This document shows, piece by piece, positions 17,954-26,513 of a stretch of 64,000 nucleotides of DNA. This DNA comes from Deltaproteobacteria bacterium (GTDB lineage Bacteria; Myxococcota_A; Polyangia; HGW-17): positions 1 to 64,000 of the forward strand of contig JAFGWM010000032.1 of the NCBI GenBank assembly GCA_016937155.1, in the 5' to 3' direction. The position numbers were made by a program, and so were the translations under genes. The notes beneath the pieces are model-generated. The model had not been told where the DNA came from and ran no database searches. It worked only from the letters and a program-made list of their open reading frames with translations. Every line of letters starts with the position of its first letter. Positions within the stretch are counted from its first letter, which is position 1.

Positions 17954-20395
17954 ATGAATAAATTATTAAAGTTTTCAGTCATCATTATTCTCACTACAAT
18001 TGCTTCTATTGCAGGTGCTCAGAATACCGGTGGAGCCGCCAGAGATGCCATCAACCAGTTAAAAAAAGGTGAGCGGGCACTTGATGCGGGGAATACCAAA
18101 GAAGCATATGACAGATTTAAAAGAGCCAGTGAAATAGATAAATCATTGATTGCCGCCTGGGAAAAAATGGCTTCTCTCGATTATGCTGAAGGTCGTTTTG
18201 ATAGTGTCATAAGTAATTGCAAAAAGGGTTTGAATTCAAACTCCGGGGATGCAGATCTTATGATGTGGATGGGTCTGGCTCTTCAGTACAAGGGAAATGT
18301 AAAAGAGGGTACTGATTTTCTGAAAAAAGCAGTTAGCAGCAAACCGTCCCTTGCCCTGGCATATTTTGAACCGGCAAGAAGAATTGGGCTTGGAGTGTAC
18401 TATCGTAAAATCAACGACTGGAAAAAAGCTCTTGATGCATACACAAAATTTATAAAATATCGTCCATCTGAAATCAGTAAAGATACCGATTATATGGTTT
18501 TTTTCCGAACAGGGGAAATGTATCTTAAACTTGGTAATTCCGCCAGAGCTCTTGAATTCTGTGATAAATCGCTGAAAAAGAAAAATCGTTATCCAAGTGC
18601 ACAGTGGTGTAAGGCTGAGGCACTTCGGGGTTTAGGACGGTACATTGAATCTCTCCCATATTTTAAAAGAGTTGCATCCTATGGAGGTAAAAATCCGCGT
18701 GTGTTTCTGGGTTTGAGTGTTGCTCTTTTCTACAGTGGAAGTGCCAGTCAGAGTCTTAGTTATGCCAAAAGATATCTGGGTTTCAGACCTCAGGATCATG
18801 AAGGACACATTCTTTTGGGGGATCTTTTTTATGCAATGGGTAAAAAACCTGACAGTATAAGAAGTTATCAGAGAGCAATTAAACTAAATCCGGAAATGAA
18901 AAAGGTGTACATCAAAACCGGGGTTACCTATATTTCCATGAAACAGTATTTCAAAGCAATTGATATTCTTGAGAGAGCTCTTAAAAAGTGGCCTGGTGAT
19001 GAAAAAATACTGGTTCCCCTTACACATGCATTTTTACTTGAGAAAAAACCTGAACTTGCATGGAAACTCCTGAGTTCAATGGATATGAATAAGATGGGAG
19101 AGAAACTTCTATCTGTTTATGGTATGACTGCGGTGGAGTTTAATAAAATTGATGAAGGTGTGAAAATTCTGGATATGGCTTTATCCAAAAGACCGGGGCA
19201 TATTAAAACAAAGGAGTATGCAGTCAGGAATCTTCTCAAAGTGGGATACAGAAATATCAAAGTTCGAAAATTTGATGAAACACTTGGTATTCTTAAAAGA
19301 GCAAGAGAACTTCAGCCTTCCAATGTTGATGTTCTTAGAAATATGGCACTTATTAATATTTTACTTGGAAAATCAGATATAGCTGAAAAAAATATAATTG
19401 AAGGACTGAAATCCATTCCTAATGATTTCAACTTTAACCATCTTCTTGGAAGAATCAGGCTTGATCAGGGAAAATATAAAGAAGCTGTCAAATTACTTGT
19501 GAAAATAAGAGAAAAGGCAAGAGCCAGAACGAGCGGTATTCAGGCAAGAGTGGAGATGGATCTCGGTGTTGCCTATATGTTGGACAACGATCCTGAAAAT
19601 GCTGTGGATGTTTTAAAGGAAGCCTACTCAAATTCACTTAATGAACCAAATCTAGCTAAAAAAATTGAAATAAACCTCGTAAGAGCAATACTTGCAAGAG
19701 CTACTCAGCGACTGGGTAACGGAAAAGGACGTGATGCTCTCACCGATCTTGAAAGTCTTGATGAATACAAGGTTAAATTATCCGATACAGAAAACAGACA
19801 GAAGGATTTTCTGATTGCTCTTGCACATGTTGATCTGGGTAATTATAAGGAAAGTTCTAAATATATGAATAGATTGAAGAAAAAAGGAAGTATCAAGGAT
19901 CTTTTTAAATCCCCATGGGATAAATTTGGTCAGGATCTTCTCACTGCGTATTTGGCATACAGGCAGGGAAAATATGATGTTGCAAAATTTAATTTTTATA
20001 AAACCTATAAAAATGCACCTGTAAAAATTAAGGTTCAGATAAGTAACTTCATCAGATCCTGTGATGAAATAGCTGGAAGTTCCATGCTTAAGGCAGGGAA
20101 AGCAGCTCTTGCATTGCAGTATTTCAAAAATATACCTGATCAGGGTTTGAGTGTTGCTTCCAGAATGAATAAGGCACTGGCTCTCTATAAAACAGGGCAG
20201 CAACTGGCAGCTATTGGTATGTGGAAAGCCCTGAATACTCCTATGGCTGCATGTAATCTGGGTGCCCATTATCACAACGCAGGGAACAGTGCGGAATCCT
20301 TTAAATATCTTAAGAAATGTTCATCAGCAGGTCTGGGAGGGAAGAAAATTAAATCCCTTATAAAAATTAAAAGTCTCATTTTTGGATACAAATAG
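17954..20395 (+). CDS. Exported TPR-repeat protein, 813 residues
   Basis: An N-terminal signal peptide (MNKLLKFSVIIILTTIASIAGAQ, cleavage likely after AGA) is followed by TPR units almost to the end, for example AYDRFKRASEIDKSLIAAWE, SIRSYQRAIKLNPEMKKVYI and AIDILERALKKWPGDEKILV. I estimate 13 or more units. It should be periplasmic or outer-membrane associated and serve as a protein-docking scaffold. It begins 10 bases after the phosphatase gene and ends 9 bases before the binding-protein gene, so the three are one operon. A role linking the phosphatase sensor to the binding protein is inference. No enzyme motif is seen. Confidence 0.8.
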   Translation: MNKLLKFSVIIILTTIASIAGAQNTGGAARDAINQLKKGERALDAGNTKEAYDRFKRASEIDKSLIAAWEKMASLDYAEGRFDSVISNCKKGLNSNSGDADLMMWMGLALQYKGNVKEGTDFLKKAVSSKPSLALAYFEPARRIGLGVYYRKINDWKKALDAYTKFIKYRPSEISKDTDYMVFFRTGEMYLKLGNSARALEFCDKSLKKKNRYPSAQWCKAEALRGLGRYIESLPYFKRVASYGGKNPRVFLGLSVALFYSGSASQSLSYAKRYLGFRPQDHEGHILLGDLFYAMGKKPDSIRSYQRAIKLNPEMKKVYIKTGVTYISMKQYFKAIDILERALKKWPGDEKILVPLTHAFLLEKKPELAWKLLSSMDMNKMGEKLLSVYGMTAVEFNKIDEGVKILDMALSKRPGHIKTKEYAVRNLLKVGYRNIKVRKFDETLGILKRARELQPSNVDVLRNMALINILLGKSDIAEKNIIEGLKSIPNDFNFNHLLGRIRLDQGKYKEAVKLLVKIREKARARTSGIQARVEMDLGVAYMLDNDPENAVDVLKEAYSNSLNEPNLAKKIEINLVRAILARATQRLGNGKGRDALTDLESLDEYKVKLSDTENRQKDFLIALAHVDLGNYKESSKYMNRLKKKGSIKDLFKSPWDKFGQDLLTAYLAYRQGKYDVAKFNFYKTYKNAPVKIKVQISNFIRSCDEIAGSSMLKAGKAALALQYFKNIPDQGLSVASRMNKALALYKTGQQLAAIGMWKALNTPMAACNLGAHYHNAGNSAESFKYLKKCSSAGLGGKKIKSLIKIKSLIFGYK

Positions 20396-20404
20396 GAGCT
20401 TCAT

Positions 20405-21268
20405 ATGAAAGCCATTCTTTTTTCATTAATTTTTATGTTCACTGGAATAAGCGGTGTAAATGCTCAGAGTAAAATTAAAAAGTTGCGTTTTGGAATATAT
20501 GCACCCAATACCGCATTCAGTTCGAACTCGGAACGATGGAGTTATATCAAGCGTATAGCCACATATGTGCAGGGTGTAACAAAGATTCCATGCTCAGGTG
20601 CTGCTTATGCTCAGTCTGGTGCTTTTGCTGGAAGTTCGGGAGCACTTGACTTTGCACTTGTTGATGGTGTTTATATGGCTACCAGAGGTGGATATAAAGT
20701 TCTTGCAACATCGGTTTATGGTGGTAGCAGTAGAGCAGCATGGGGTTTATACAGTCGTCTGGGAAACAGTTTTCAGGCTCTTCGTGGGAAAACACTGGTT
20801 ATTTCAAGAGCTGGAGGGAATGAAATTTCTCTTGTTGAAGGTCTTTTATATGGTGAAGTTCAGGTTAAAAAGTACTTTGGAAATGTAAAAATTGTTCCTG
20901 ATCTTGCGAGCGCTATTCAGACTGTCAGAAATGGTGGTGGTGATGCCGTTTTTGCACCTATGAAAATGGCAGGTGGTCTTTCCCTTGTATTTCCGGCTGG
21001 AAGTGTTCCAAATGCATCCTTTGTTCAGATAAACCGGAAAATACCTGCCGATATAGTAGCCAAGGTAAGAAGTGCAGTTTTGTCCATCGGCAGTGGTGGT
21101 CTTGGGGGTATGGGAGGACCGGCCAGAGGCGGTATCATGATGGGGAAACCAAAAGCAGTGTTTATGAGTAGTTTCCCTGGTATACTTGGTTTTCAGTTTA
21201 AAGGATTTTTAAAACCCTTTAAGGGTAATTTTGAAAAAGCACCTCTTTTAAAAACATTTATTCACTAA
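20405..21268 (+). CDS. PhnD-like periplasmic substrate-binding protein
   Basis: A 287-residue exported protein. The signal peptide ends in GVNAQ, and the mature part starts KIKKLRFGIYAPNTAF, the typical first strand of phosphonate/phosphate-type (PhnD) binding proteins. Further family-like stretches are GALDFALVDGVYMATRGGYKVLAT, LRGKTLVISRAGGNEIS and AIQTVRNGGGDAVFAP, matching the two-lobed binding fold. A Gly/Met-rich insert (SGGLGGMGGPARGGIMMGKP) near residues 233-253 is unusual. No ABC permease or ATPase accompanies it. It sits 9 bases after the TPR gene, with AGGAG overlapping that gene's stop. I infer a sensory binding protein for the phosphatase encoded upstream rather than an importer part. 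Ligand unknown. Confidence 0.75.
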   Translation: MKAILFSLIFMFTGISGVNAQSKIKKLRFGIYAPNTAFSSNSERWSYIKRIATYVQGVTKIPCSGAAYAQSGAFAGSSGALDFALVDGVYMATRGGYKVLATSVYGGSSRAAWGLYSRLGNSFQALRGKTLVISRAGGNEISLVEGLLYGEVQVKKYFGNVKIVPDLASAIQTVRNGGGDAVFAPMKMAGGLSLVFPAGSVPNASFVQINRKIPADIVAKVRSAVLSIGSGGLGGMGGPARGGIMMGKPKAVFMSSFPGILGFQFKGFLKPFKGNFEKAPLLKTFIH

Positions 21269-21325
21269 CATTAAAAAACTATTGATTATCATTCCTTCAT
21301 CTAGTGATTGAACAGGGTATTTTTA

Positions 21326-21365
21326 TTGACACAAGTGATCAATCATCTAAAGTGGTGCCACTTTA
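21326..21365 (+). promoter_or_regulatory. thiC promoter with palindromic operator candidate
   Basis: TTGACA (21326-21331), a 16-base spacer and TAAAGT (21348-21353) form a plausible sigma-70 promoter. The -10 box is the left arm of a perfect 8-base inverted repeat, TAAAGTGG-TG-CCACTTTA (21348-21365), and the right arm ends 12 bases before the thiC ATG. A regulator bound here would cover the -10 and start site. Alternatively the repeat forms an RNA hairpin next to the ribosome site. Confidence 0.5.
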
Positions 21366-21377
21366 TGGAGGTGCCAG

Positions 21378-22661
21378 ATGGCTACACAGTTAAGCGCCGC
21401 AAGAGACGGTATAATTACAGATGAAATGAAGCAGGTAGCTCAGGATGAGGGTTATGCCCCTGAATATATACGAGAAGAAGTTGCCCGTGGAAGAATAGTA
21501 ATACCCAAGAATGTACATAGAAAATTCAGAGCTGTTGGTATTGGAAAAGGACTTAGTACCAAGATAAATGCCAACATTGGTGCCAGCAATCTTAGAAATT
21601 TTGAATCGGAAGAAGTTAAAAAACTTGATACGGCGGTGCTTTATGGAGCTCACGCTGTTATGGATCTCTCCACTGGTGGTGATCTTGATGAAATCAGAAC
21701 CACCATAATAAAACATTCACCGGTTATGATAGGAACTGTCCCCATTTATGAGCTTGCAACCAAATATGAACCCACTGATTTTACAGGGGATGTTCTTTTT
21801 GATGTGATAGAAAAACAGGCCCGTCAGGGTGTTGATTTTGTAACGGTTCACTGTGGAATAACTAAAAAAACACTTGAAATTATGGATAATAATCCATCCC
21901 CGAGGATTGGTGGTATTGTCAGCAGAGGTGGTTCCCTGCTGGCTGCTTATATAACTAAAACAGGAAATGAAAATCCTCTTTATGAGGAATTTGATCGTTT
22001 ATGTGATATTTGTTTTGAACATGATGTTACTCTCAGCCTTGGCGATGGTTTCAGACCTGGTGCACTGGCCGATGCAAGTGATGCAGGACAGTTATCTGAA
22101 CTTATGGTACTTGGGGAATTGACCATTCGTGCCCGTAATCGGGGAGTTCAGGTGATGATAGAAGGTCCCGGACATGTTCCTCTGGATCAGATAGAAGCTA
22201 ATGTTAAACTGGAAAAAAGACTTTGCGATGAGGCACCATTTTATGTCCTCGGGCCTATAGTTACTGATGTTGCTCCGGGATATGATCATATCACCAGTGC
22301 TATTGGTGGAGCTATGGCAGCTTCTTTCGGTGTGGATTTTCTGTGTTATGTAACTCCAGCTGAACATCTCAGACTTCCCGATGTTAATGATGTGCGTGAT
22401 GGTGTGATTGCCAGCAGAATTGCAGCCCATGCCGGTGATATTGTTAAAAAAGTCCCCGGAGCATTTGAATGGGATAAAGCCATGAGCAGAGCTAGGAAAA
22501 AGCTTGACTGGGATGCCATGTATCAACTGGCAATGGACCCTGTGAAGGCACAGTCCTATAAGATGGGAAGTGAGGCCTCTTCAGAGGATGTATGTACAAT
22601 GTGCGGAAAACTTTGTGCAGTAAAGACCGATACTGAAAGAAAGAATAATCCTCTTTTATAA
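21378..22661 (+). CDS. thiC: Phosphomethylpyrimidine synthase ThiC (short form)
   Basis: A radical SAM-type enzyme converting aminoimidazole ribotide to hydroxymethylpyrimidine phosphate for thiamine synthesis. The 427 residues cover the whole TIM-barrel core: [47 protein letters not shown] and [21 protein letters not shown]. The long N-terminal extension of enterobacterial ThiC is absent. The C-terminal cluster motif reads CTMCGKLC (Cys406, 409, 413), CX2CX3C, against CX2CX4C in the well-studied enzymes. The closely related BzaF, which makes hydroxybenzimidazole for cobamides, is an alternative. The ribosome site is TGGAGGTG. No TPP riboswitch is seen upstream, and no other thi gene is nearby. 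Confidence 0.88.
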   Translation: MATQLSAARDGIITDEMKQVAQDEGYAPEYIREEVARGRIVIPKNVHRKFRAVGIGKGLSTKINANIGASNLRNFESEEVKKLDTAVLYGAHAVMDLSTGGDLDEIRTTIIKHSPVMIGTVPIYELATKYEPTDFTGDVLFDVIEKQARQGVDFVTVHCGITKKTLEIMDNNPSPRIGGIVSRGGSLLAAYITKTGNENPLYEEFDRLCDICFEHDVTLSLGDGFRPGALADASDAGQLSELMVLGELTIRARNRGVQVMIEGPGHVPLDQIEANVKLEKRLCDEAPFYVLGPIVTDVAPGYDHITSAIGGAMAASFGVDFLCYVTPAEHLRLPDVNDVRDGVIASRIAAHAGDIVKKVPGAFEWDKAMSRARKKLDWDAMYQLAMDPVKAQSYKMGSEASSEDVCTMCGKLCAVKTDTERKNNPLL

Positions 22662-22758
22662 ATTCCACTGGAAAATATATTCTGCACCTTAATTTTCATG
22701 TAAAAGATGCTATATTTCACAATTCAGGTGCGTCCGTGTATTTATTATGGAGAAAAAA

Positions 22759-24525
22759 ATGATAAAATCTTTTGATATCTCAAGAAGAACATTTATTGCT
22801 TCAACTTCTGCTGCAATTATAGTGGGTGGATGTGATGATACGACTTCATCAACCAATAATGATGGAGGAATTGACGTTATTGAGGATATTGAAGACTATG
22901 TTGATACTCAACAGGATATTGAAGATATCACTGATATTGAAGATACATCTGATATAGTAGATGATGGTGATGTGGTAGTTATTGATGAACGTCCTCCCAC
23001 AACGGTATCAGAAACTCTGGTTGGTGTTCTTGCGGAAACAGCTCAATTTGAAGATGGTCGTCCACTGTTTGGAAAAACAAAAAAAGGACCTGGCGAAGAT
23101 TATATTTCACGGGATGATCTGGGTGGAGCTTCAGTGTCAAATGGTACAGTTGCAACTGCATCATCACTGGCATATTTTGCCCAACTTACTGATATTCATA
23201 TTGTGGATGAAGAAAGTCCTGCAAGAGCTATTCATTCCCCTTTCAGTGCTGAGAGTGCATGGAGACCTCAGGAATCATACTCTATGCATATGCTGGATAG
23301 TGCATTGAAAACAATAAATAATTTTGCAGACTATAGGAAACATGATTTTGTACTGTTTTCCGGTGACCTGACTGATAATCATCTTAACATTGAGTTGTCT
23401 TCATTTTTAGGTGTAGTAGAAGGATCAACAGTTGACCCCGATACCGGAAATGATGATGACCCTCGCTTACCTGGTTTAAACGATCCTCATGATCCATTTG
23501 AAGCAATAGGGCTCAGGAATGATATTCCATGGTATGCATGTCTTGGAAATCACGATTACTGGGCACTGGGAAGTGTTATGACAAGTCTTATAGCTGATCC
23601 CACCTCATCTTCAGCTACTCTCTGGCTGTCAGACAGTGTGACTCCTGTGTGCTTTGATGAACCGCCATGTATTGGTGGTTACTGTTACAGTGCGGAACCT
23701 GATAGATGTCATGTTCCTGTTGATGATGATTATTTTTCTGAATCAAGTCTGGTGAGTGATCCCCAGAGAGCATATCTCGGAATGAATGAATTTATGGCAA
23801 AAATAATTGCCTCTGATATGCATGAACCTCCTGGTCATGGCTTTTCTCAGTCCAATATAGATCAGGGTGTGGGTTATTGGGTTTCAGAAAATGTAGTGGA
23901 TGGCCTCGGTGTTGCAATGGTAGCTCTTGATTCAACCTCGGACTGTTCAAATACAACGGATAAAAGTATTGGTGAGATTTCTCAGGAGCAACTGAACTGG
24001 CTTGATGACAGGCTGACTTTTCTCGAGAGTCAGAATAAAATAATTATCGTTACCAGTCATCATCCGTCAGGAGATATTCCAAATGGTGGAAATGAATTAA
24101 AATCGATTCTAATGTCTCATCCCAATGTGGTATTGCATGTTGTGGGGCATGGTCATATGAATTCTGTTTATTCTCATCCGGATTCCAATGATGAACCATG
24201 GAATGGATACTGGGAAGTTCAATCACCCTCAACCCTTGACTGGCCTCAGCAGTTGAGATTTTTCGAAATAGTTGATAATGGTGATGCCACAGGTAGTATT
24301 TATGCCACTGTTGTTGATTTCATGATTGAACCGGGTGATATTTCTGAAGCTGGCAGGTTTTATGCTCTTTTGGATGTCCATGAGGGAAGAAGCGCTGATT
24401 TCAGAAGAGGAAATCCTGAAGATCGTAATGTTATTCTAAAATTTGCATGGCCCCCGGCTCTTCTGGAAACCTTGTCACTGCTCCCAAAAAGACCTGTGGA
24501 ATCGGAAAATTTCAGAAATAAATAA
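22759..24525 (+). CDS. Tat-exported metallophosphoesterase lipoprotein
   Basis: A calcineurin-like phosphoesterase of 588 residues. The start ATG at 22759 has GGAG 8 bases before it; the ATG at 22747 contains that site. The N-terminus has a twin-arginine signal (ISRRTFIA, Arg9-Arg10) ending in lipobox VGGC (Cys25), then an Asp/Ile-rich low-complexity linker to about residue 80. Metal ligands follow in the family order: LTDIH, SGDLTDN, GNHDYW, SHHPSG and GHGHMNS. Tat export suggests folding with metal in the cytoplasm before anchoring. The overall plan resembles the large PPA1498-type (TIGR03767) actinobacterial and myxobacterial proteins, named from memory. Likely substrate is a phosphate ester outside the cell. 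It converges with the RCC1 lipoprotein gene 15 bases away. Confidence 0.85.
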   Translation: MIKSFDISRRTFIASTSAAIIVGGCDDTTSSTNNDGGIDVIEDIEDYVDTQQDIEDITDIEDTSDIVDDGDVVVIDERPPTTVSETLVGVLAETAQFEDGRPLFGKTKKGPGEDYISRDDLGGASVSNGTVATASSLAYFAQLTDIHIVDEESPARAIHSPFSAESAWRPQESYSMHMLDSALKTINNFADYRKHDFVLFSGDLTDNHLNIELSSFLGVVEGSTVDPDTGNDDDPRLPGLNDPHDPFEAIGLRNDIPWYACLGNHDYWALGSVMTSLIADPTSSSATLWLSDSVTPVCFDEPPCIGGYCYSAEPDRCHVPVDDDYFSESSLVSDPQRAYLGMNEFMAKIIASDMHEPPGHGFSQSNIDQGVGYWVSENVVDGLGVAMVALDSTSDCSNTTDKSIGEISQEQLNWLDDRLTFLESQNKIIIVTSHHPSGDIPNGGNELKSILMSHPNVVLHVVGHGHMNSVYSHPDSNDEPWNGYWEVQSPSTLDWPQQLRFFEIVDNGDATGSIYATVVDFMIEPGDISEAGRFYALLDVHEGRSADFRRGNPEDRNVILKFAWPPALLETLSLLPKRPVESENFRNK

Positions 24526-24540
24526 TTCTTTCAAATGTTT

Positions 24541-26346
24541 TTATTCCAGAAGAGTTGGGGTGGACTTTGATTCAGTATCTCCCGTTCCCAGTTGACCGCT
24601 GTAATTAGAACCCCAGCAGTAGATTTCTCTCTCCTTGTAAATACACCCATGATTTTCTCCACCATCAATAGATGAAGGATTTTGAATCTGATTCTGAGCA
24701 ACCGGTTCCATATGTGAAACATCATCCCCCGTTCCCAGTTGAAAATCATCATTTCTGCCAAAACAGTAAACTGTGGAATTACTTAACGCACATGAAAAAT
24801 ATGAACCACAGCCTGTTCGTGTGACATTACTCAGGGAAGAAATGTGATATGGCGTAAAATGTCCTGTGGTATCACCACTTCCAAGTTGGCCCCAGTTATT
24901 ATATCCCCAACAGAAAAGCTCTCCGGATTTAATGGCACAAGTGTGATTCATTCCTGAGCATACGGCTTCCCATGTGGAATCAGTACCGATTTTAACTGGA
25001 GAATATCGTGGATCGGTATCATCCAGTCCAAGTTCTCCGTATTCATTGTATCCCCAACAGTAAATTTCTCCTGAGAGTCTTATTCCGCAGCTGTGTCCAA
25101 ATCCCGTTGTAAGTTCAACCCAGTCTGAAAAAGTACCGATTTTAACCGGATATGTTTTCTGAGCAGTGTCACCAGTTCCCAGTTGTCCAAAAATATTTCC
25201 ACCCCAGCAAAAGAGTTCCCCTGTAGTTTTTATACCGCAAGTATGAGAAATACCTGCTTTAACATAAAACCAGTTGGAATCAGAACCAATTTTAATCGGA
25301 ATATTCTGATCCACAGTATCACCTGCACCCAGCTGCCCGTAATAATTCTTTCCCCAGCAGAAGAGTTCCCCGTCCGAAATGGCACATGTGTGATTTCCTC
25401 CTGCACTTACATTTGTAACATGACTAAAAGAAATAACTTTTTCAGGTATTAACCGATCCTGAAAATCTCCAAGTCCCAGTTGTCCATTAAGATTTTCACC
25501 CCAGCAGAAAAGTTCTCCACTTACTATTGCGCAGGTATGGTGATTTCCTGCACTTACTCCTTCCCACCCTCTGATATCCTGAATATTCACGTCAAAAGAA
25601 AGAGTGTCCTCATCAATGGTATCGCTGCAACTCAAACTTACACGGCAATTCCCAGGGGATCCTGGTTCGAAAGAATATATTGCTGTTCCTGCAATTTGAG
25701 AGTGTATGGTACCATTGCATGTGTCATCTGCCCCCTTGGTGAGTTGAAGGAGATCTCCATCTCCATCCTGACACTGAAACGGAAAATCAAAAACACTGAA
25801 GACAGTTGCATCAGTTGAGGGGGTTGTTATAAATACAGGAGAATGATTTATGCACTGAATGGTCAGAAATTCTGTTTCATAAATCTCTTCATCATCAGCC
25901 ATTTCAACAGTTACTTCCTGAGAGCATATTTCAGGTTCTCCACATGTCCAGTAAATTGAACCATCAGTGTTCATGCTCACAGGAAATGAGCAGTCAGTTT
26001 CACCGGTAGTTAAAACAACGTCAGTTCCATCGTCGTTTTCATATTCGGGTATAAATGATCCATCACGTCCCCATGAAATCGATATATTCGCAGGTAAATT
26101 AGTAAAATATAAGGAATCCGATAGACAGATTTCTCCCTGTAAAGAGTATCCATTGTCACATTCGCAGACAGGAGAATTTTCTACTACAATACAGTGAGAG
26201 TGAATGGAACATGTAATACTATCACACAGATCTGTATTGTTTGAAGAGGTGTTGTTAACATTGTTGTTGTTATTTGAACTGGCGGAAGTTGTATCGTCAC
26301 ATCCAAAAATGAACACCATTGATATAAGTATTAAAAATTTATACAT
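24541..26346 (-). CDS. RCC1-repeat lipoprotein with EGF-like domain
   Basis: A 601-residue surface lipoprotein. The start ATG at 26346 lies 10 bases after GAGGGAG, and the signal peptide ends in FGC (Cys16). After an Asn/Ser linker comes an EGF-like module with six cysteines (CDSITCSIHSHC...CECDNGYSLQGEIC, about residues 40-74). A beta-rich region with disulfide-type cysteines follows (75-265). From about 270 to the end there are seven RCC1 repeats of about 48 residues, each with HxCAI...GELFCWGxNxxGQLGxGD. Seven copies are enough for a closed seven-bladed propeller. Such proteins are frequent in Myxococcota; the role is presumably adhesion or binding. The last repeats are more divergent (FGRNDDFQLG). 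Confidence 0.85.
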   Translation of the reverse strand: MYKFLILISMVFIFGCDDTTSASSNNNNNVNNTSSNNTDLCDSITCSIHSHCIVVENSPVCECDNGYSLQGEICLSDSLYFTNLPANISISWGRDGSFIPEYENDDGTDVVLTTGETDCSFPVSMNTDGSIYWTCGEPEICSQEVTVEMADDEEIYETEFLTIQCINHSPVFITTPSTDATVFSVFDFPFQCQDGDGDLLQLTKGADDTCNGTIHSQIAGTAIYSFEPGSPGNCRVSLSCSDTIDEDTLSFDVNIQDIRGWEGVSAGNHHTCAIVSGELFCWGENLNGQLGLGDFQDRLIPEKVISFSHVTNVSAGGNHTCAISDGELFCWGKNYYGQLGAGDTVDQNIPIKIGSDSNWFYVKAGISHTCGIKTTGELFCWGGNIFGQLGTGDTAQKTYPVKIGTFSDWVELTTGFGHSCGIRLSGEIYCWGYNEYGELGLDDTDPRYSPVKIGTDSTWEAVCSGMNHTCAIKSGELFCWGYNNWGQLGSGDTTGHFTPYHISSLSNVTRTGCGSYFSCALSNSTVYCFGRNDDFQLGTGDDVSHMEPVAQNQIQNPSSIDGGENHGCIYKEREIYCWGSNYSGQLGTGDTESKSTPTLLE

Positions 26347-26513
26347 AATAGAAAACTCCCTCATTAGTTTCTAATCGGTATTTTTTTTTAATTTTTAAAT
26401 CTCTTTAAACGAAGTTCTTATCTTTGATAAAAAATCAGATTAGATGATGCATTTTCCGTATAGTCATGAACAGATAAGTAAGATATACAGAGTGAATCAG
26501 GAGAGAGGTATTG

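Noticed and set aside
21269-21377. Possible TPP riboswitch before thiC
   Set aside because: The 109-base gap is too short and lacks the CUGAGA and related TPP aptamer core on the coding strand; only a promoter and palindrome are visible.
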